A DNA stretch of 38,791 nt from the NCBI GenBank assembly GCA_964518765.1, contig CAZFJC010000024.1, positions 1 to 38,791 of the forward strand, read 5' to 3'. This DNA is from CAZPNX01 sp964518765. Lineage in GTDB: Bacteria > Edwardsbacteria > AC1 > EtOH8. The notes under the pieces are model-generated. The model did no database searches. It was not told the origin of the DNA and saw only the letters and a list, made by a program, of their open reading frames with translations. Of this stretch, positions 31,927-38,194 are shown piece after piece (positions within the stretch are counted from its first letter, which is position 1; every line of letters starts with the position of its first letter). The position numbers and the translations under genes are program-made.

Positions 31927-31955
31927 TTGACATTCTTTAATTTTTATGGTATAAT
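31927..31955 (+). promoter_or_regulatory. Perfect consensus sigma70 promoter with A/T-rich upstream element
   Basis: TTGACA (31927-31932), an exact 17-bp spacer and TATAAT (31950-31955) make an ideal promoter, preceded by about 40 bp of A/T runs like an UP element. A start near 31962 gives a leader of about 50 bases to the first small gene. It is the strongest promoter in the window and heads the 32.0-35.4 kb operon. Such a strong promoter on a stress-type operon suggests repression or product-level control; no operator is recognised. Confidence 0.88.
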
Positions 31956-32012
31956 AATAATGAAACAAGCAAGATATTCAAAACGTATTAAATAGCAGTT
32001 GAGGTGATAATC

Positions 32013-32147
32013 ATGGAAACATCAGTTTCGAGAATACTGGAATCCTCTTCCCTAAATAAGGGGGGAGTCGACGGCAACGCGCTCCAGATCAGCATCTGGA
32101 CAACGCTGGCGGAACAGCTGCTGAATCTAGGCTATAAAAACCAATAA
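32013..32147 (+). CDS. 44-residue peptide with WTTLA motif (first of two paralogues)
   Basis: The product is METSVSRILESSSLNK..., 44 residues, with a clear ribosome site (GAGGTGATAATC before ATG). The C-terminal half holds ISIWTTLAEQLLNLG, an amphipathic or weakly hydrophobic helix. The same core, W-T-T-L-A-x-x-(L/I)-L-x-L, recurs in the next small gene, which shows both are real and related. I know no named family. It is too hydrophilic for a classic transmembrane peptide; a membrane-surface helix or a short protein-binding peptide is possible. It is the first gene of the operon, 13 bp before the next. Confidence 0.65.
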   Translation: METSVSRILESSSLNKGGVDGNALQISIWTTLAEQLLNLGYKNQ

Positions 32148-32160
32148 ACGAGGTCTTGCC

Positions 32161-32301
32161 ATGTCTTTGTTCCAAACCCCATCAAGCCCTCAGGCCGTAG
32201 GCATACTCGACCCCGGCTCAAGGGACCAGTTCAACGTCCTGCTGTGGACGACGCTCGCCTCCAGGATCTTGGGCCTGCCGTCCCCGGCCCAGACGGCCTG
32301 A
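32161..32301 (+). CDS. 46-residue peptide with WTTLA motif (second paralogue)
   Basis: The product is MSLFQTPSSPQAVGIL..., 46 residues, with the core VLLWTTLASRILGLP aligning to the first peptide. The N-terminal halves differ, apart from a shared glycine/aspartate turn (GGVDGN versus LDPGSRDQ) before the helix. Its TGA stop overlaps the Shine-Dalgarno (TGAGGAGA) of the DUF2089 gene, so translation is coupled. Upstream is a weak ACGAGG ribosome site. Function unknown; the position directly before the regulator suggests a signalling or antagonist peptide, which is inference. Confidence 0.65.
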   Translation: MSLFQTPSSPQAVGILDPGSRDQFNVLLWTTLASRILGLPSPAQTA

Positions 32302-32313
32302 GGAGAAACGCCG

Positions 32314-32679
32314 ATGCCAAAGCAGATGCCTTATGCCTGCCCCTCCTGCGGAGGCCGGATCCTGGTCTCCGAGCTCAAGTGCGCCAGCTGCGACACCGTG
32401 ATCCGCGGCGAGTTCTCCCCCACCCCGTTGGGCAGCCTCTCCGAGGAGCAGCTGGCGTTCATCAGGACCTTCGTCCTCTCCCGCGGCAGCATCAGGGAGA
32501 TGGAGAAAAGGCTGCAGGTCTCCTACCCCACTGTCAGGGCCAGGCTGGACGAGGTCATCTCCGCCCTCTCGCGGATGGACGCCTCCGGCCGCACCCGGGA
32601 GGAGATCCTCAAGGATCTCGAGGAGGGCCGGTTGACTGCCGCCCAGGCCATCGAGGAGCTGAACAAGCTCAAAAGCTAG
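32314..32679 (+). CDS. DUF2089-family zinc-ribbon/HTH regulator
   Basis: The product is 121 residues. An N-terminal zinc ribbon has CPSC (C9, C12) and CASC (C23, C26). A sigma-region-4/helix-turn-helix-like middle (about 43-90, EEQLAFIRTFVLSRGSIREM...VSYPTVRARL) follows, as in DUF2089 proteins. The C-terminal 30 residues are a helical hairpin (EILKDLEEGRLTAAQAIEEL) shared with other products of this operon. DUF2089 proteins are thought to regulate transcription and often lie beside DUF4097/LiaI-type membrane genes. GAGGAGA precedes the ATG. Probably the autoregulator of the operon. Confidence 0.88.
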   Translation: MPKQMPYACPSCGGRILVSELKCASCDTVIRGEFSPTPLGSLSEEQLAFIRTFVLSRGSIREMEKRLQVSYPTVRARLDEVISALSRMDASGRTREEILKDLEEGRLTAAQAIEELNKLKS

Positions 32680-32720
32680 CCTTGCCGACAGAGACCAACC
32701 ATCATAATAAGGAGACCGCC

Positions 32721-32813
32721 ATGAAGCGCATGACCTGGCTGAGGCAGGTGGACCTGGGGGGCCTGATCCCCTTGGGCGTCATCTCCTCGTTGTTCCTGAT
32801 GCTGTTCATCTAG
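32721..32813 (+). CDS. 30-residue single-pass membrane peptide
   Basis: The product starts MKRMTWLRQVDL and ends in a hydrophobic stretch GGLIPLGVISSLFLMLFI that reaches the C-terminus, so it is a short tail-anchored or inserted peptide with a basic N-terminus on the cytoplasmic side. An AAGGAGA site lies 6-7 bases before the ATG. It is spaced 41 bp from the regulator and 39 bp from the DUF4097 gene. It may be a small accessory of the membrane proteins downstream; no family is known to me. Confidence 0.6.
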   Translation: MKRMTWLRQVDLGGLIPLGVISSLFLMLFI

Positions 32814-32852
32814 GCAGGGACGCCTGTAAAATTCGGAAGGAGGAATCGCACA

Positions 32853-34115
32853 ATGTCCGACGAAACACTGCGGATACTGAAACTGCTGGAGGCCGGCAAA
32901 ATCAACTCACAGGAGGCCGAAGGGCTGCTGGCCGCCATCAAGGAGCCCGATGCCCCGCCGTCCGATGGGGATGGCGAGCATTTGTACCACGGGGCCAACC
33001 CGGCCCGCATAGTGGCCCGGGTCCTCGATGAGGTGAACCCGGCCTCGATAGCCGCCGAGGCCATGGCGCGCGCCCGGGATAAGATGGAACTGGCCCGGGA
33101 AAGGATGGAACGGCACCGGGAGCGTCATGTGGTCATCCGGGTGCCCAAGATCCCGAAAATGCCCAAGATGCCCCGGATGCCAGAGATGCCGGACTGCTGC
33201 TTCGGCTCGCACAGCGCCGAGGACGAGCAGGTGGTGACCGTTCCGGCCGAGGGCGTGAAGGCCCTGTCGCTGAACCAGCCCCGGAGCGGGATCAAGGTGG
33301 CCGGAGGAAATTCCGACCAGGTGGTGATCAAAGCCAACCTCCAGGTCTGGGGCGACGACGAGGACGAGGCCAGGGAGAGGCTTAAGTCACTCAAGGTGGC
33401 CGCCGAGAACGACAACGGCACCCTGCGGGTGAAGCTGGACGGCCCTCCTTGGACCAAGAAGCGCCGGGCCCAGGTGGACTTCGATCTCGAAGTGCCCAAA
33501 AACCTCTTCCTGGAATTGGGGACCGCCTCGGGCCAGATCGAGGTGGCCGGAGTTTCCGGCGGGGCCAGGCTGAATTCCGCATCGGGCGAGGTATCGCTCG
33601 ACGGCTGCTCCGGCGCCATCGAGATCTCCACCGCATCGGGCGACATCGAGCTGACCAAATGCGCCGAGGCTTCGGTCAAGATCCAGACGGCCAGCGGCGA
33701 CATCGAGGCGACCGATCTCTCCGGCGAGCTGGCCGCCCAGTCAGTAAGCGGCGACCTGTCTCTGAAGCTGGACCGCGGACGGGCGGAGGTGAGCACCGTC
33801 TCCGGGGACCTGGAGTTGGAGGCGGAAACGCTCGAGAACCTGACGGCCTCCACTACCTCCGGCGATATATCGATAGAAGTCAGGTCGGCCCCGGGCGGGG
33901 AGATCCGCCTGGCCAGCGTCAGCGGCGACGTGGAGCTGGAGGTCCCGGACGACTCGGACATATCGCTGGAGGCCTCCACCGCCAGCGGGGACATCGACTG
34001 CGGGCTGGAGCTGGCGGAGCGCAGCCAGACCAGCCGGAGGCTCACGGGCAGGATGGGCCAAGGGCGGGTGCCGGTGGCCATCAAGACCACCAGCGGCGAC
34101 ATCAACGTCGAATAG
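32853..34115 (+). CDS. DUF4097 'toastrack' protein with N-terminal SHOCT-like hairpin
   Basis: The product is 420 residues. Residues 5-30 are the shared hairpin (RILKLLEAGKINSQEAEGLL). A charged helical stretch follows with a Lys/Met/Pro repeat (VPKIPKMPKMPRMPEMP). The rest (about 130-420) is a right-handed beta-repeat with more than ten copies of a (T/V)(A/S)SGD(I/L) step, such as STASGDIELT, QTASGDIEAT, STVSGDLELE and TTSGDISIE. This DUF4097/YvlB/LiaX type fold is often tied to envelope stress and antibiotic sensing. There is no signal peptide, so it is cytoplasmic or exported by an unusual route. GGAGGAATC precedes the ATG. Length is greater than that of B. subtilis YvlB. Confidence 0.85.
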   Translation: MSDETLRILKLLEAGKINSQEAEGLLAAIKEPDAPPSDGDGEHLYHGANPARIVARVLDEVNPASIAAEAMARARDKMELARERMERHRERHVVIRVPKIPKMPKMPRMPEMPDCCFGSHSAEDEQVVTVPAEGVKALSLNQPRSGIKVAGGNSDQVVIKANLQVWGDDEDEARERLKSLKVAAENDNGTLRVKLDGPPWTKKRRAQVDFDLEVPKNLFLELGTASGQIEVAGVSGGARLNSASGEVSLDGCSGAIEISTASGDIELTKCAEASVKIQTASGDIEATDLSGELAAQSVSGDLSLKLDRGRAEVSTVSGDLELEAETLENLTASTTSGDISIEVRSAPGGEIRLASVSGDVELEVPDDSDISLEASTASGDIDCGLELAERSQTSRRLTGRMGQGRVPVAIKTTSGDINVE

Positions 34116-34124
34116 GAAAGCGCC

Positions 34125-34322
34125 ATGGCCATCATGCCGGATGCCGAAGGCTACCTCTACCTCACCCCCCACGCCGAGGCATCATGGGGCGGAACGCCGA
34201 CAAGGACGGCCGAAGAAGGCCAGGACGGCACGCCCGGCCAGAAGCATGACGGGGACCGGGAGGCGGCCGGAGGGTCAGCGTCGACAGGGTCGGGCCGCCC
34301 CCTCTTGGGGATCAGACATTAA
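34125..34322 (+). CDS. Possible 65-residue polar protein
   Basis: An ATG 9 bp after the DUF4097 stop has an AGGAAA ribosome site, and the frame runs 65 codons (MAIMPDAEGYLYLTPHAEAS...). The product is rich in Gly, Thr and Asp, low in complexity and matches no family I know. Alternative frames over the same DNA are also open, so this may be non-coding spacer or a decayed gene. It fills the 220-bp gap before the first LiaI-like gene. Confidence 0.3.
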   Translation: MAIMPDAEGYLYLTPHAEASWGGTPTRTAEEGQDGTPGQKHDGDREAAGGSASTGSGRPLLGIRH

Positions 34323-34336
34323 TATAAGGAGATCAT

Positions 34337-34516
34337 ATGAGACACATCAAACGCCTCATCAGCCAGGCCGTCTGGGGTTTGGTCTTCATGGCCTCTGGGT
34401 TACTGATCCTGTTGTCGAACCACGGCATCATCGACGTCCGGTTCTCCTTCCGCCAGGATTGGCCGGTTATCCTGGTCCTCATCGGCCTTTCGGAGCTTTT
34501 GGACAGCATTGGTTAA
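34337..34516 (+). CDS. 59-residue LiaI/DUF5668-like membrane protein (paralogue A)
   Basis: The product has two transmembrane segments: WGLVFMASGLLILLSNHG and DWPVILVLIGLSELLDSIG. The joint LLSNHG-x4-FSF-x2-DWP is shared with the larger paralogue at 34562. The shape is the LiaI/LiaF transmembrane region (DUF5668: G-x2-LLL-G...W-P-x3-I-x2-G). AAGGAG lies 6 bases before the ATG. It lacks the C-terminal hairpin found in its paralogue. Confidence 0.8.
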   Translation: MRHIKRLISQAVWGLVFMASGLLILLSNHGIIDVRFSFRQDWPVILVLIGLSELLDSIG

Positions 34517-34561
34517 AACCTATCACTTTCAAACTCTGAACATCAAACTAGAGGTAATGAA

Positions 34562-34921
34562 ATGTTCTGGTTCTCATTCAGCCGCCCCCGCAAGATAATG
34601 TGGGGCCTATTCTGGATCCTGCTGGGCGTGTTCCTGCTGCTTTCCAACCACGGCCTGCTGGGCTACGACTTCTCCTTCAGCCGCGACTGGCCCATCCTGC
34701 TCATCGCCTGGGGCCTGATGAAGATCATCGACCTGCTGGCCTGGAGGGACTCCCGCCCCTCCCATAAATTCAGGATCATCCGGGAGCATTGCTGCGGCGA
34801 TGACGAGCCTGGTGACGAGCGGGGTAAGCCGGCCGAAGAAGGCCGCTCTGAGATCATCAAGGCGGTCGAGGAGGGCCGGATGACGGCCGACGAGGCCGCC
34901 CAACGCCTGAAAAACCTGTAG
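34562..34921 (+). CDS. LiaI/DUF5668-like membrane protein with C-terminal SHOCT-like hairpin (paralogue B)
   Basis: The product is 119 residues. Two transmembrane segments (MWGLFWILLGVFLLLSNHG and DWPILLIAWGLMKIIDLLAW) are followed by a basic/acidic cytoplasmic part with HCCGDD and the hairpin EIIKAVEEGRMTADEAAQRL. It is a duplication of the 34337 gene plus the hairpin. GAGGTAATGAA precedes the ATG. Together with the regulator and toastrack protein it makes a membrane sensor/effector set; the common hairpin could let the products bind one another. Confidence 0.83.
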   Translation: MFWFSFSRPRKIMWGLFWILLGVFLLLSNHGLLGYDFSFSRDWPILLIAWGLMKIIDLLAWRDSRPSHKFRIIREHCCGDDEPGDERGKPAEEGRSEIIKAVEEGRMTADEAAQRLKNL

Positions 34922-34963
34922 GACACGCCCTGCCGTGCCCTGATATCGAAAGGAGAAAAACCA

Positions 34964-35374
34964 ATGTCCGAAGAACGCATCCGCATCCTCCGCATGGTCG
35001 AAGAGAAGAAGATCACCGCCGAGGAGGGCGCCAAGCTGCTGGCGGCGGTCGAGTCTCCCGGCTCGGGCCTGCAGAACGGCCGGGCCCACTGGCTCAAGGT
35101 CCGGGTGTTCGACAAGGGCTCGGAGAAGCCCAAGGTCCGGGTGACCGTGCCCATCTCCCTCCTAAAGATCGCCGGCAAGCTGGGCGGCAAGTTCCACATG
35201 ATGATGCCCGAGGAGGCTAAGGCCAAGATGGAGGCCAAGGGCATCAGGCTTGACGCCGAAAGCTTCGAGGACATCGAGAGCCTGTTCGAACAGTTCGCCG
35301 TCAACGGCCGCTACCAGCTGGTGGACGTCGAGGACGACGAGTCCGGCGACCGGGTCGAGGTTTACGTTGAGTAG
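34964..35374 (+). CDS. SHOCT-like domain protein
   Basis: The product is 136 residues. Residues 6-30 carry the shared hairpin (RILRMVEEKKITAEEGAKLL). Residues about 45-136 form an alpha/beta unit: HWLKVRVFDKGSEKPKVRVTVPISLLKIAGKLG, a helical middle, and a C-terminal DVEDDESGDRVEVYVE. It belongs to the 'SHOCT-like / YvlB N-terminal' proteins. GAAAGGAGAAAAACC precedes the ATG. It is the last gene of the operon, before a hairpin terminator. Confidence 0.8.
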   Translation: MSEERIRILRMVEEKKITAEEGAKLLAAVESPGSGLQNGRAHWLKVRVFDKGSEKPKVRVTVPISLLKIAGKLGGKFHMMMPEEAKAKMEAKGIRLDAESFEDIESLFEQFAVNGRYQLVDVEDDESGDRVEVYVE

Positions 35375-35390
35375 CAACCGGCCCCAAGCG

Positions 35391-35422
35391 AAGAGAGCGC
35401 CAGCATCTAATGGCGCTCTCTT
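35391..35422 (+). terminator. Terminator hairpin of the envelope-stress-like operon
   Basis: AAGAGAGCGCCA / TGGCGCTCTCTT is a 12-bp perfect stem with an eight-base loop, 16 bp past the last stop codon. There is no T-run beyond the closing TT. Confidence 0.65.
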
Positions 35423-35499
35423 ATCCCCATCCCCTTACCTCAGCCTTCATTAAGAAGCCCTCCCTGGCCGACCCGCGTTTGAAGGGTTGGGAGCAGGTT

Positions 35500-36159
35500 T
35501 CAGCTCAGTATGATTTCTTCAAACCGGTCCACCACCTGGTTCGCACCCTCCAGCCTCTCCCGGCCGAAGGTGGTGGTCAGGGCGGCGCAGCGCATGCCGG
35601 CCCGTCTGGCCGCCTCGATGCCGTTGGGCGAGTCCTCTATCACCAGACAGGCGGCCGGCTCGGCCCCCAGTTTCTTGGCCGCGTGCAGGAAGATATCGGG
35701 GTTGGGCTTGGGCACGTAGCCGATCTCGGCTATGGAGTAGATGTGGCCGCCGAAATATTTCCTAAGGTCGAGCTTCTCCACCACCAGGTTCAACAGCCCC
35801 TGCTCCATGGCCGTGGCCACGGCCGTCAGGTAACGGTTTTTGACCTTGGCGAAGAAGTCAAGGAATCCGGGGACCAGCGGTATGCCGTTGCCTTGGTACT
35901 GCTCCCGGACGATGGCCAGCCTCTCCTCGGACATAACCTCCGGGTCGCCGGAAAATCCGTACATCTGCTGCAGGGCCCGGACGGCCCCCACCGGCGAATT
36001 GGCGGTGCAGACCAGCTTGACCCGTTCCCTCTCGTAGTCTATACCCCGCCGCCGCAGGAACTCCTCCTGGGCCAGGTCCCAGATCTTCTCCGAGTCTATG
36101 ATGACGCCGTCGGCATCGAAGATGACGGCTCTGATTTTTTCCCGGCCACGGATGTCCAC
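35500..36159 (-). CDS. HAD-superfamily phosphatase, beta-phosphoglucomutase-like
   Basis: The product is 219 residues. The nucleophile Asp15 and acid/base Asp17 lie in FDADGVIIDSE. Motif II is AVATAM, motif III the Lys in KPNPDIF and motif IV the acidic pair in IEDSPNG. The helical cap between about residues 25 and 85 is of the phosphoglycolate phosphatase/beta-phosphoglucomutase type. Substrate unknown; these enzymes act on small phosphorylated sugars. The start is GTG with GAGGGA eight bases upstream. It follows the GroES-like gene on the same strand, across a micro-repeat. Confidence 0.87.
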   Translation of the reverse strand: MDIRGREKIRAVIFDADGVIIDSEKIWDLAQEEFLRRRGIDYERERVKLVCTANSPVGAVRALQQMYGFSGDPEVMSEERLAIVREQYQGNGIPLVPGFLDFFAKVKNRYLTAVATAMEQGLLNLVVEKLDLRKYFGGHIYSIAEIGYVPKPNPDIFLHAAKKLGAEPAACLVIEDSPNGIEAARRAGMRCAALTTTFGRERLEGANQVVDRFEEIILS

Positions 36160-36182
36160 TGATCTGTCCCTCTTGTCAGAAT

Positions 36183-36211
36183 ATCTGCGTTGATCCGCGA
36201 AAATCCGCGGT
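36183..36211. repeat. Micro-repeat of three 10-bp units (ATCYGCG)
   Basis: ATCTGCGTTG, ATCCGCGAAA and ATCCGCGGTA follow each other at exact 10-bp steps between the GroES-like and HAD genes. This 'ATCTGCGTTAATCTGCG' type is another scattered intergenic sequence seen across unrelated bacteria. No function known. Confidence 0.65.
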
Positions 36212-36220
36212 ATAAAGAGC

Positions 36221-36586
36221 CTACAATCCCAGCTCCCCCCGCACCACCGCCAGTATCGAGCCGTAGGGCACTATCAGCAGCTTCTTGCCGTCGAACTCGA
36301 TCTCGAAGGCGGCATCGCGTAGGAACAGGGCGTAGTCCCCCTCGTAGATCTGCAGGGGGATGTAGCGCAGGTCGCCGGTGCGCTTGGTGGACCAGGGCTC
36401 CTCGCTGCGGTTGGGATCCTGGAAGGGGTAGCCGGGGCCGACCCTGATCACCGAGCCGCCCTGCACCTTGTCCTTCTCCTTGACGGTGGGCGGCAGGTAG
36501 AGCCCTGTCTGGGTGCGGTCCGTGCCGATCTCCGGATCGATGAGGACCCGGTCGCCGATCATGATTATCTGTTTCTTGCCCTTCAT
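36221..36586 (-). CDS. GroES/Cpn10-fold protein with an insertion
   Basis: The product is 121 residues. The ends match a Cpn10 barrel: IGDRVLIDPE near the start, TGLYLPPTVKEKDKVQGGSVIRVGPG in the place of the GroES mobile loop, and GDYALFLRDAAFEIEFDGKKLLIVPYGSILAVV at the end. Between them (about 55-85) is a segment PFQDPNRSEEPWSTKRTGDLRYIPLQ not found in standard GroES. There is no groEL beside it. Members are often listed as 'co-chaperone GroES family' proteins; whether it caps GroEL is unknown. GGGGGAAC precedes the ATG. Confidence 0.75.
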   Translation of the reverse strand: MKGKKQIIMIGDRVLIDPEIGTDRTQTGLYLPPTVKEKDKVQGGSVIRVGPGYPFQDPNRSEEPWSTKRTGDLRYIPLQIYEGDYALFLRDAAFEIEFDGKKLLIVPYGSILAVVRGELGL

Positions 36587-36598
36587 AGTTCCCCCGTT

Positions 36599-36620
36599 GG
36601 GACATGGCGCGCCATGCCCC
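36599..36620. repeat. Palindromic intergenic repeat (GGGRCATGGCGCGCCATGYCCC type)
   Basis: CATGGCG/CGCCATG is a perfect 14-bp palindrome, extended by GGG and CCC across one mismatch, and followed by TACA. The wording 'GTAGGGGCATGGCGCGCCATGCCCCTAC' is a widespread intergenic repeat. It lies between the PhoH-type gene and the GroES-like gene. Confidence 0.7.
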
Positions 36621-36632
36621 TACAGCGTTAAT

Positions 36633-37967
36633 CTATAGAAGATCCGAGGCCAGCTCGGCCAGGTGGCTGCGTTCGCCCTTGACCAGGTTGACGTGGGCGA
36701 ACAGCCTTTGCCCCTTCATCCGGTCGATGAGGTAGGTCAAGCCGTTGGACTGGGCGTCCAGGTAGGGGGAGTCTATCTGGTAGACGTCTCCGGTGAATAC
36801 GATCTTGGCCCCCTCGCCGGCCCGGGTAATGATGGTCTTCACCTCCAGCGGGGTCAGGTTCTGGGCCTCGTCCACGATGAAGCAGATGTTAGACAGGCTG
36901 CGCCCCCGGATGAAGGCCAGGGCGGTGATGATCAGCTTCTCGTTCTGCACCAGCTCGTTTATCTTGGCGTGCTCCTTGCTCTCCGGAGCGAAGCGGTGCT
37001 TGATGACCGAGAGGTTGTCCCACAGTGGCTCCATGTAGGGATCGATCTTGGATTTGATATCCCCGGGCAGGAAGCCGATATCCCGGTTGGCCAGAGGCAC
37101 CACCGGCCGGGCCAGGTAGATCTGATGGAAGCTCCGCCGCTGCTCCAGGGCGGCCGACAGGGCCAGCAGGGTCTTGCCGGTGCCGGCCTTGCCGGTGAGG
37201 GCCACCAGCTGGACCTCAGGCCGCAACAGGGCGTCCAGGGAAAATATCTGTTCGGCGTTGCGTGGTTCGATGCCATAGGCCGGCCTCTTGACCACTCTCT
37301 CCAGAGCGTTCTGCTCGACGCTGTAATGTGCCAGCACGCTGGAACTGTTGCTCCTGAGTATAAAGTACTGGTTGGGCAGGGGCGCCTTGACCTCCGGCAG
37401 CTCGGCCAGGGATACCCGATAGGGTTCCTCGTAGAATTTGGAGATGGCCGCCTTGTCCAGGTCCTCCAGCACCGGGATCTGGCCGTAGAGCTTGTCCACG
37501 TGCTGGATTTTGCCGGTCTCGTAGTCCTCGGCCTGCAGCCCCAGGCTCTTGGCCTTCATCCTCAGGTTGATGTCCTTGCTGACGATGATTACCCGCCGTT
37601 CCTTCAGCTTGGCCGAAAGCTGCTCGGCCAGAGCCAAGATGCGGTGGTCAGACCTATTGGCCGAGAAGGAGTGGTAGATGACCTCGGAGTGCGGGTCCTC
37701 CACCTTGACGTAGAGCCTACCCCGCCCCTTGCCCAAGGCCACCCCGCGGGTGAAGAGCTGATCGCCGGCCAGCCGGTCCAGCTCGCGGACGAACTCCCTG
37801 GCCTCGTAGTTGATGAGGTCACCGCCCTTCTTGAACTTGTCCAGCTCCTCCAGCACCACGATGGGCACCACCACGTCGTGCTCCTGGAAGTTGTAGAGGC
37901 AGCTGTGGTCGTAGAGGATGACGTTGGTGTCCAGGATGAAGAGCTTCTTCTTCTCGCGTCCGGCCAT
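36633..37967 (-). CDS. PIN-domain/PhoH-type ATPase (YlaK-like)
   Basis: The product is 444 residues. The N-terminal PIN ribonuclease domain (about 1-150) starts FILDTNVILYD and has the acidic set E41/E42 in VVLEELDKF, then DHRILALAE and a final SKDINLRMKA. The C-terminal PhoH domain carries Walker A GKAGTGKT (about 259-266) and Walker B CFIVDEAQNL, with FTGDVYQIDSPYL. PIN-PhoH proteins are thought to be RNA helicase/nucleases linked to RNA turnover. Length is typical. A GAGCGCC stretch precedes the ATG; there is no strong Shine-Dalgarno. Confidence 0.92.
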   Translation of the reverse strand: MAGREKKKLFILDTNVILYDHSCLYNFQEHDVVVPIVVLEELDKFKKGGDLINYEAREFVRELDRLAGDQLFTRGVALGKGRGRLYVKVEDPHSEVIYHSFSANRSDHRILALAEQLSAKLKERRVIIVSKDINLRMKAKSLGLQAEDYETGKIQHVDKLYGQIPVLEDLDKAAISKFYEEPYRVSLAELPEVKAPLPNQYFILRSNSSSVLAHYSVEQNALERVVKRPAYGIEPRNAEQIFSLDALLRPEVQLVALTGKAGTGKTLLALSAALEQRRSFHQIYLARPVVPLANRDIGFLPGDIKSKIDPYMEPLWDNLSVIKHRFAPESKEHAKINELVQNEKLIITALAFIRGRSLSNICFIVDEAQNLTPLEVKTIITRAGEGAKIVFTGDVYQIDSPYLDAQSNGLTYLIDRMKGQRLFAHVNLVKGERSHLAELASDLL

Positions 37968-38040
37968 GCTGGGCGCTCCTTGTCGATTAATTTTGCTGTA
38001 ATTTTAACCCAAAGCCGGGTTGTTTACAAGCGGAGCGGAG

Positions 38041-38068
38041 AAAAAAGGCCGGGGCGTCAACGCCCCGG
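38041..38068 (-). terminator. Strong intrinsic terminator
   Basis: On the minus strand CCGGGGCG-TTGA-CGCCCCGG is followed by CCTTTTTT. It closes the transcript of the sorting-domain gene at 38195 before the PhoH-type gene begins. The plus-strand side (TCCTTTTC) is weaker. Confidence 0.85.
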
Positions 38069-38081
38069 TCCTTTTCATTCT

Positions 38082-38125
38082 GTCACCCTGAGTACTGCAC
38101 CTTGCTCTACAAGTCGAAGGGTGAC
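38082..38125. repeat. GTCACCCTGAG...GTCGAAGGGTGAC inverted repeat
   Basis: GTCACCC (38082-38088) and GGGTGAC (38119-38125) are inverted arms. The words CACCCTGAG and GTCGAAGGGTGA identify the widespread 'TCACCCTGAGCGAAGTCGAAGGGTGA' repeat, here with an altered, longer centre. Confidence 0.7.
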
Positions 38126-38194
38126 GCTGTCGTCTTTTCATCCATCAAACAGCAAGTCACGGAGCCTTCTCAGGATTACATGCCGGTCGCCTTG

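Noticed and set aside
34141..34539. 132-codon frame overlapping the first LiaI-like gene
   Set aside because: It is Arg/Pro-rich, out of frame with the clear LiaI-like gene at 34337, and shows no motif.
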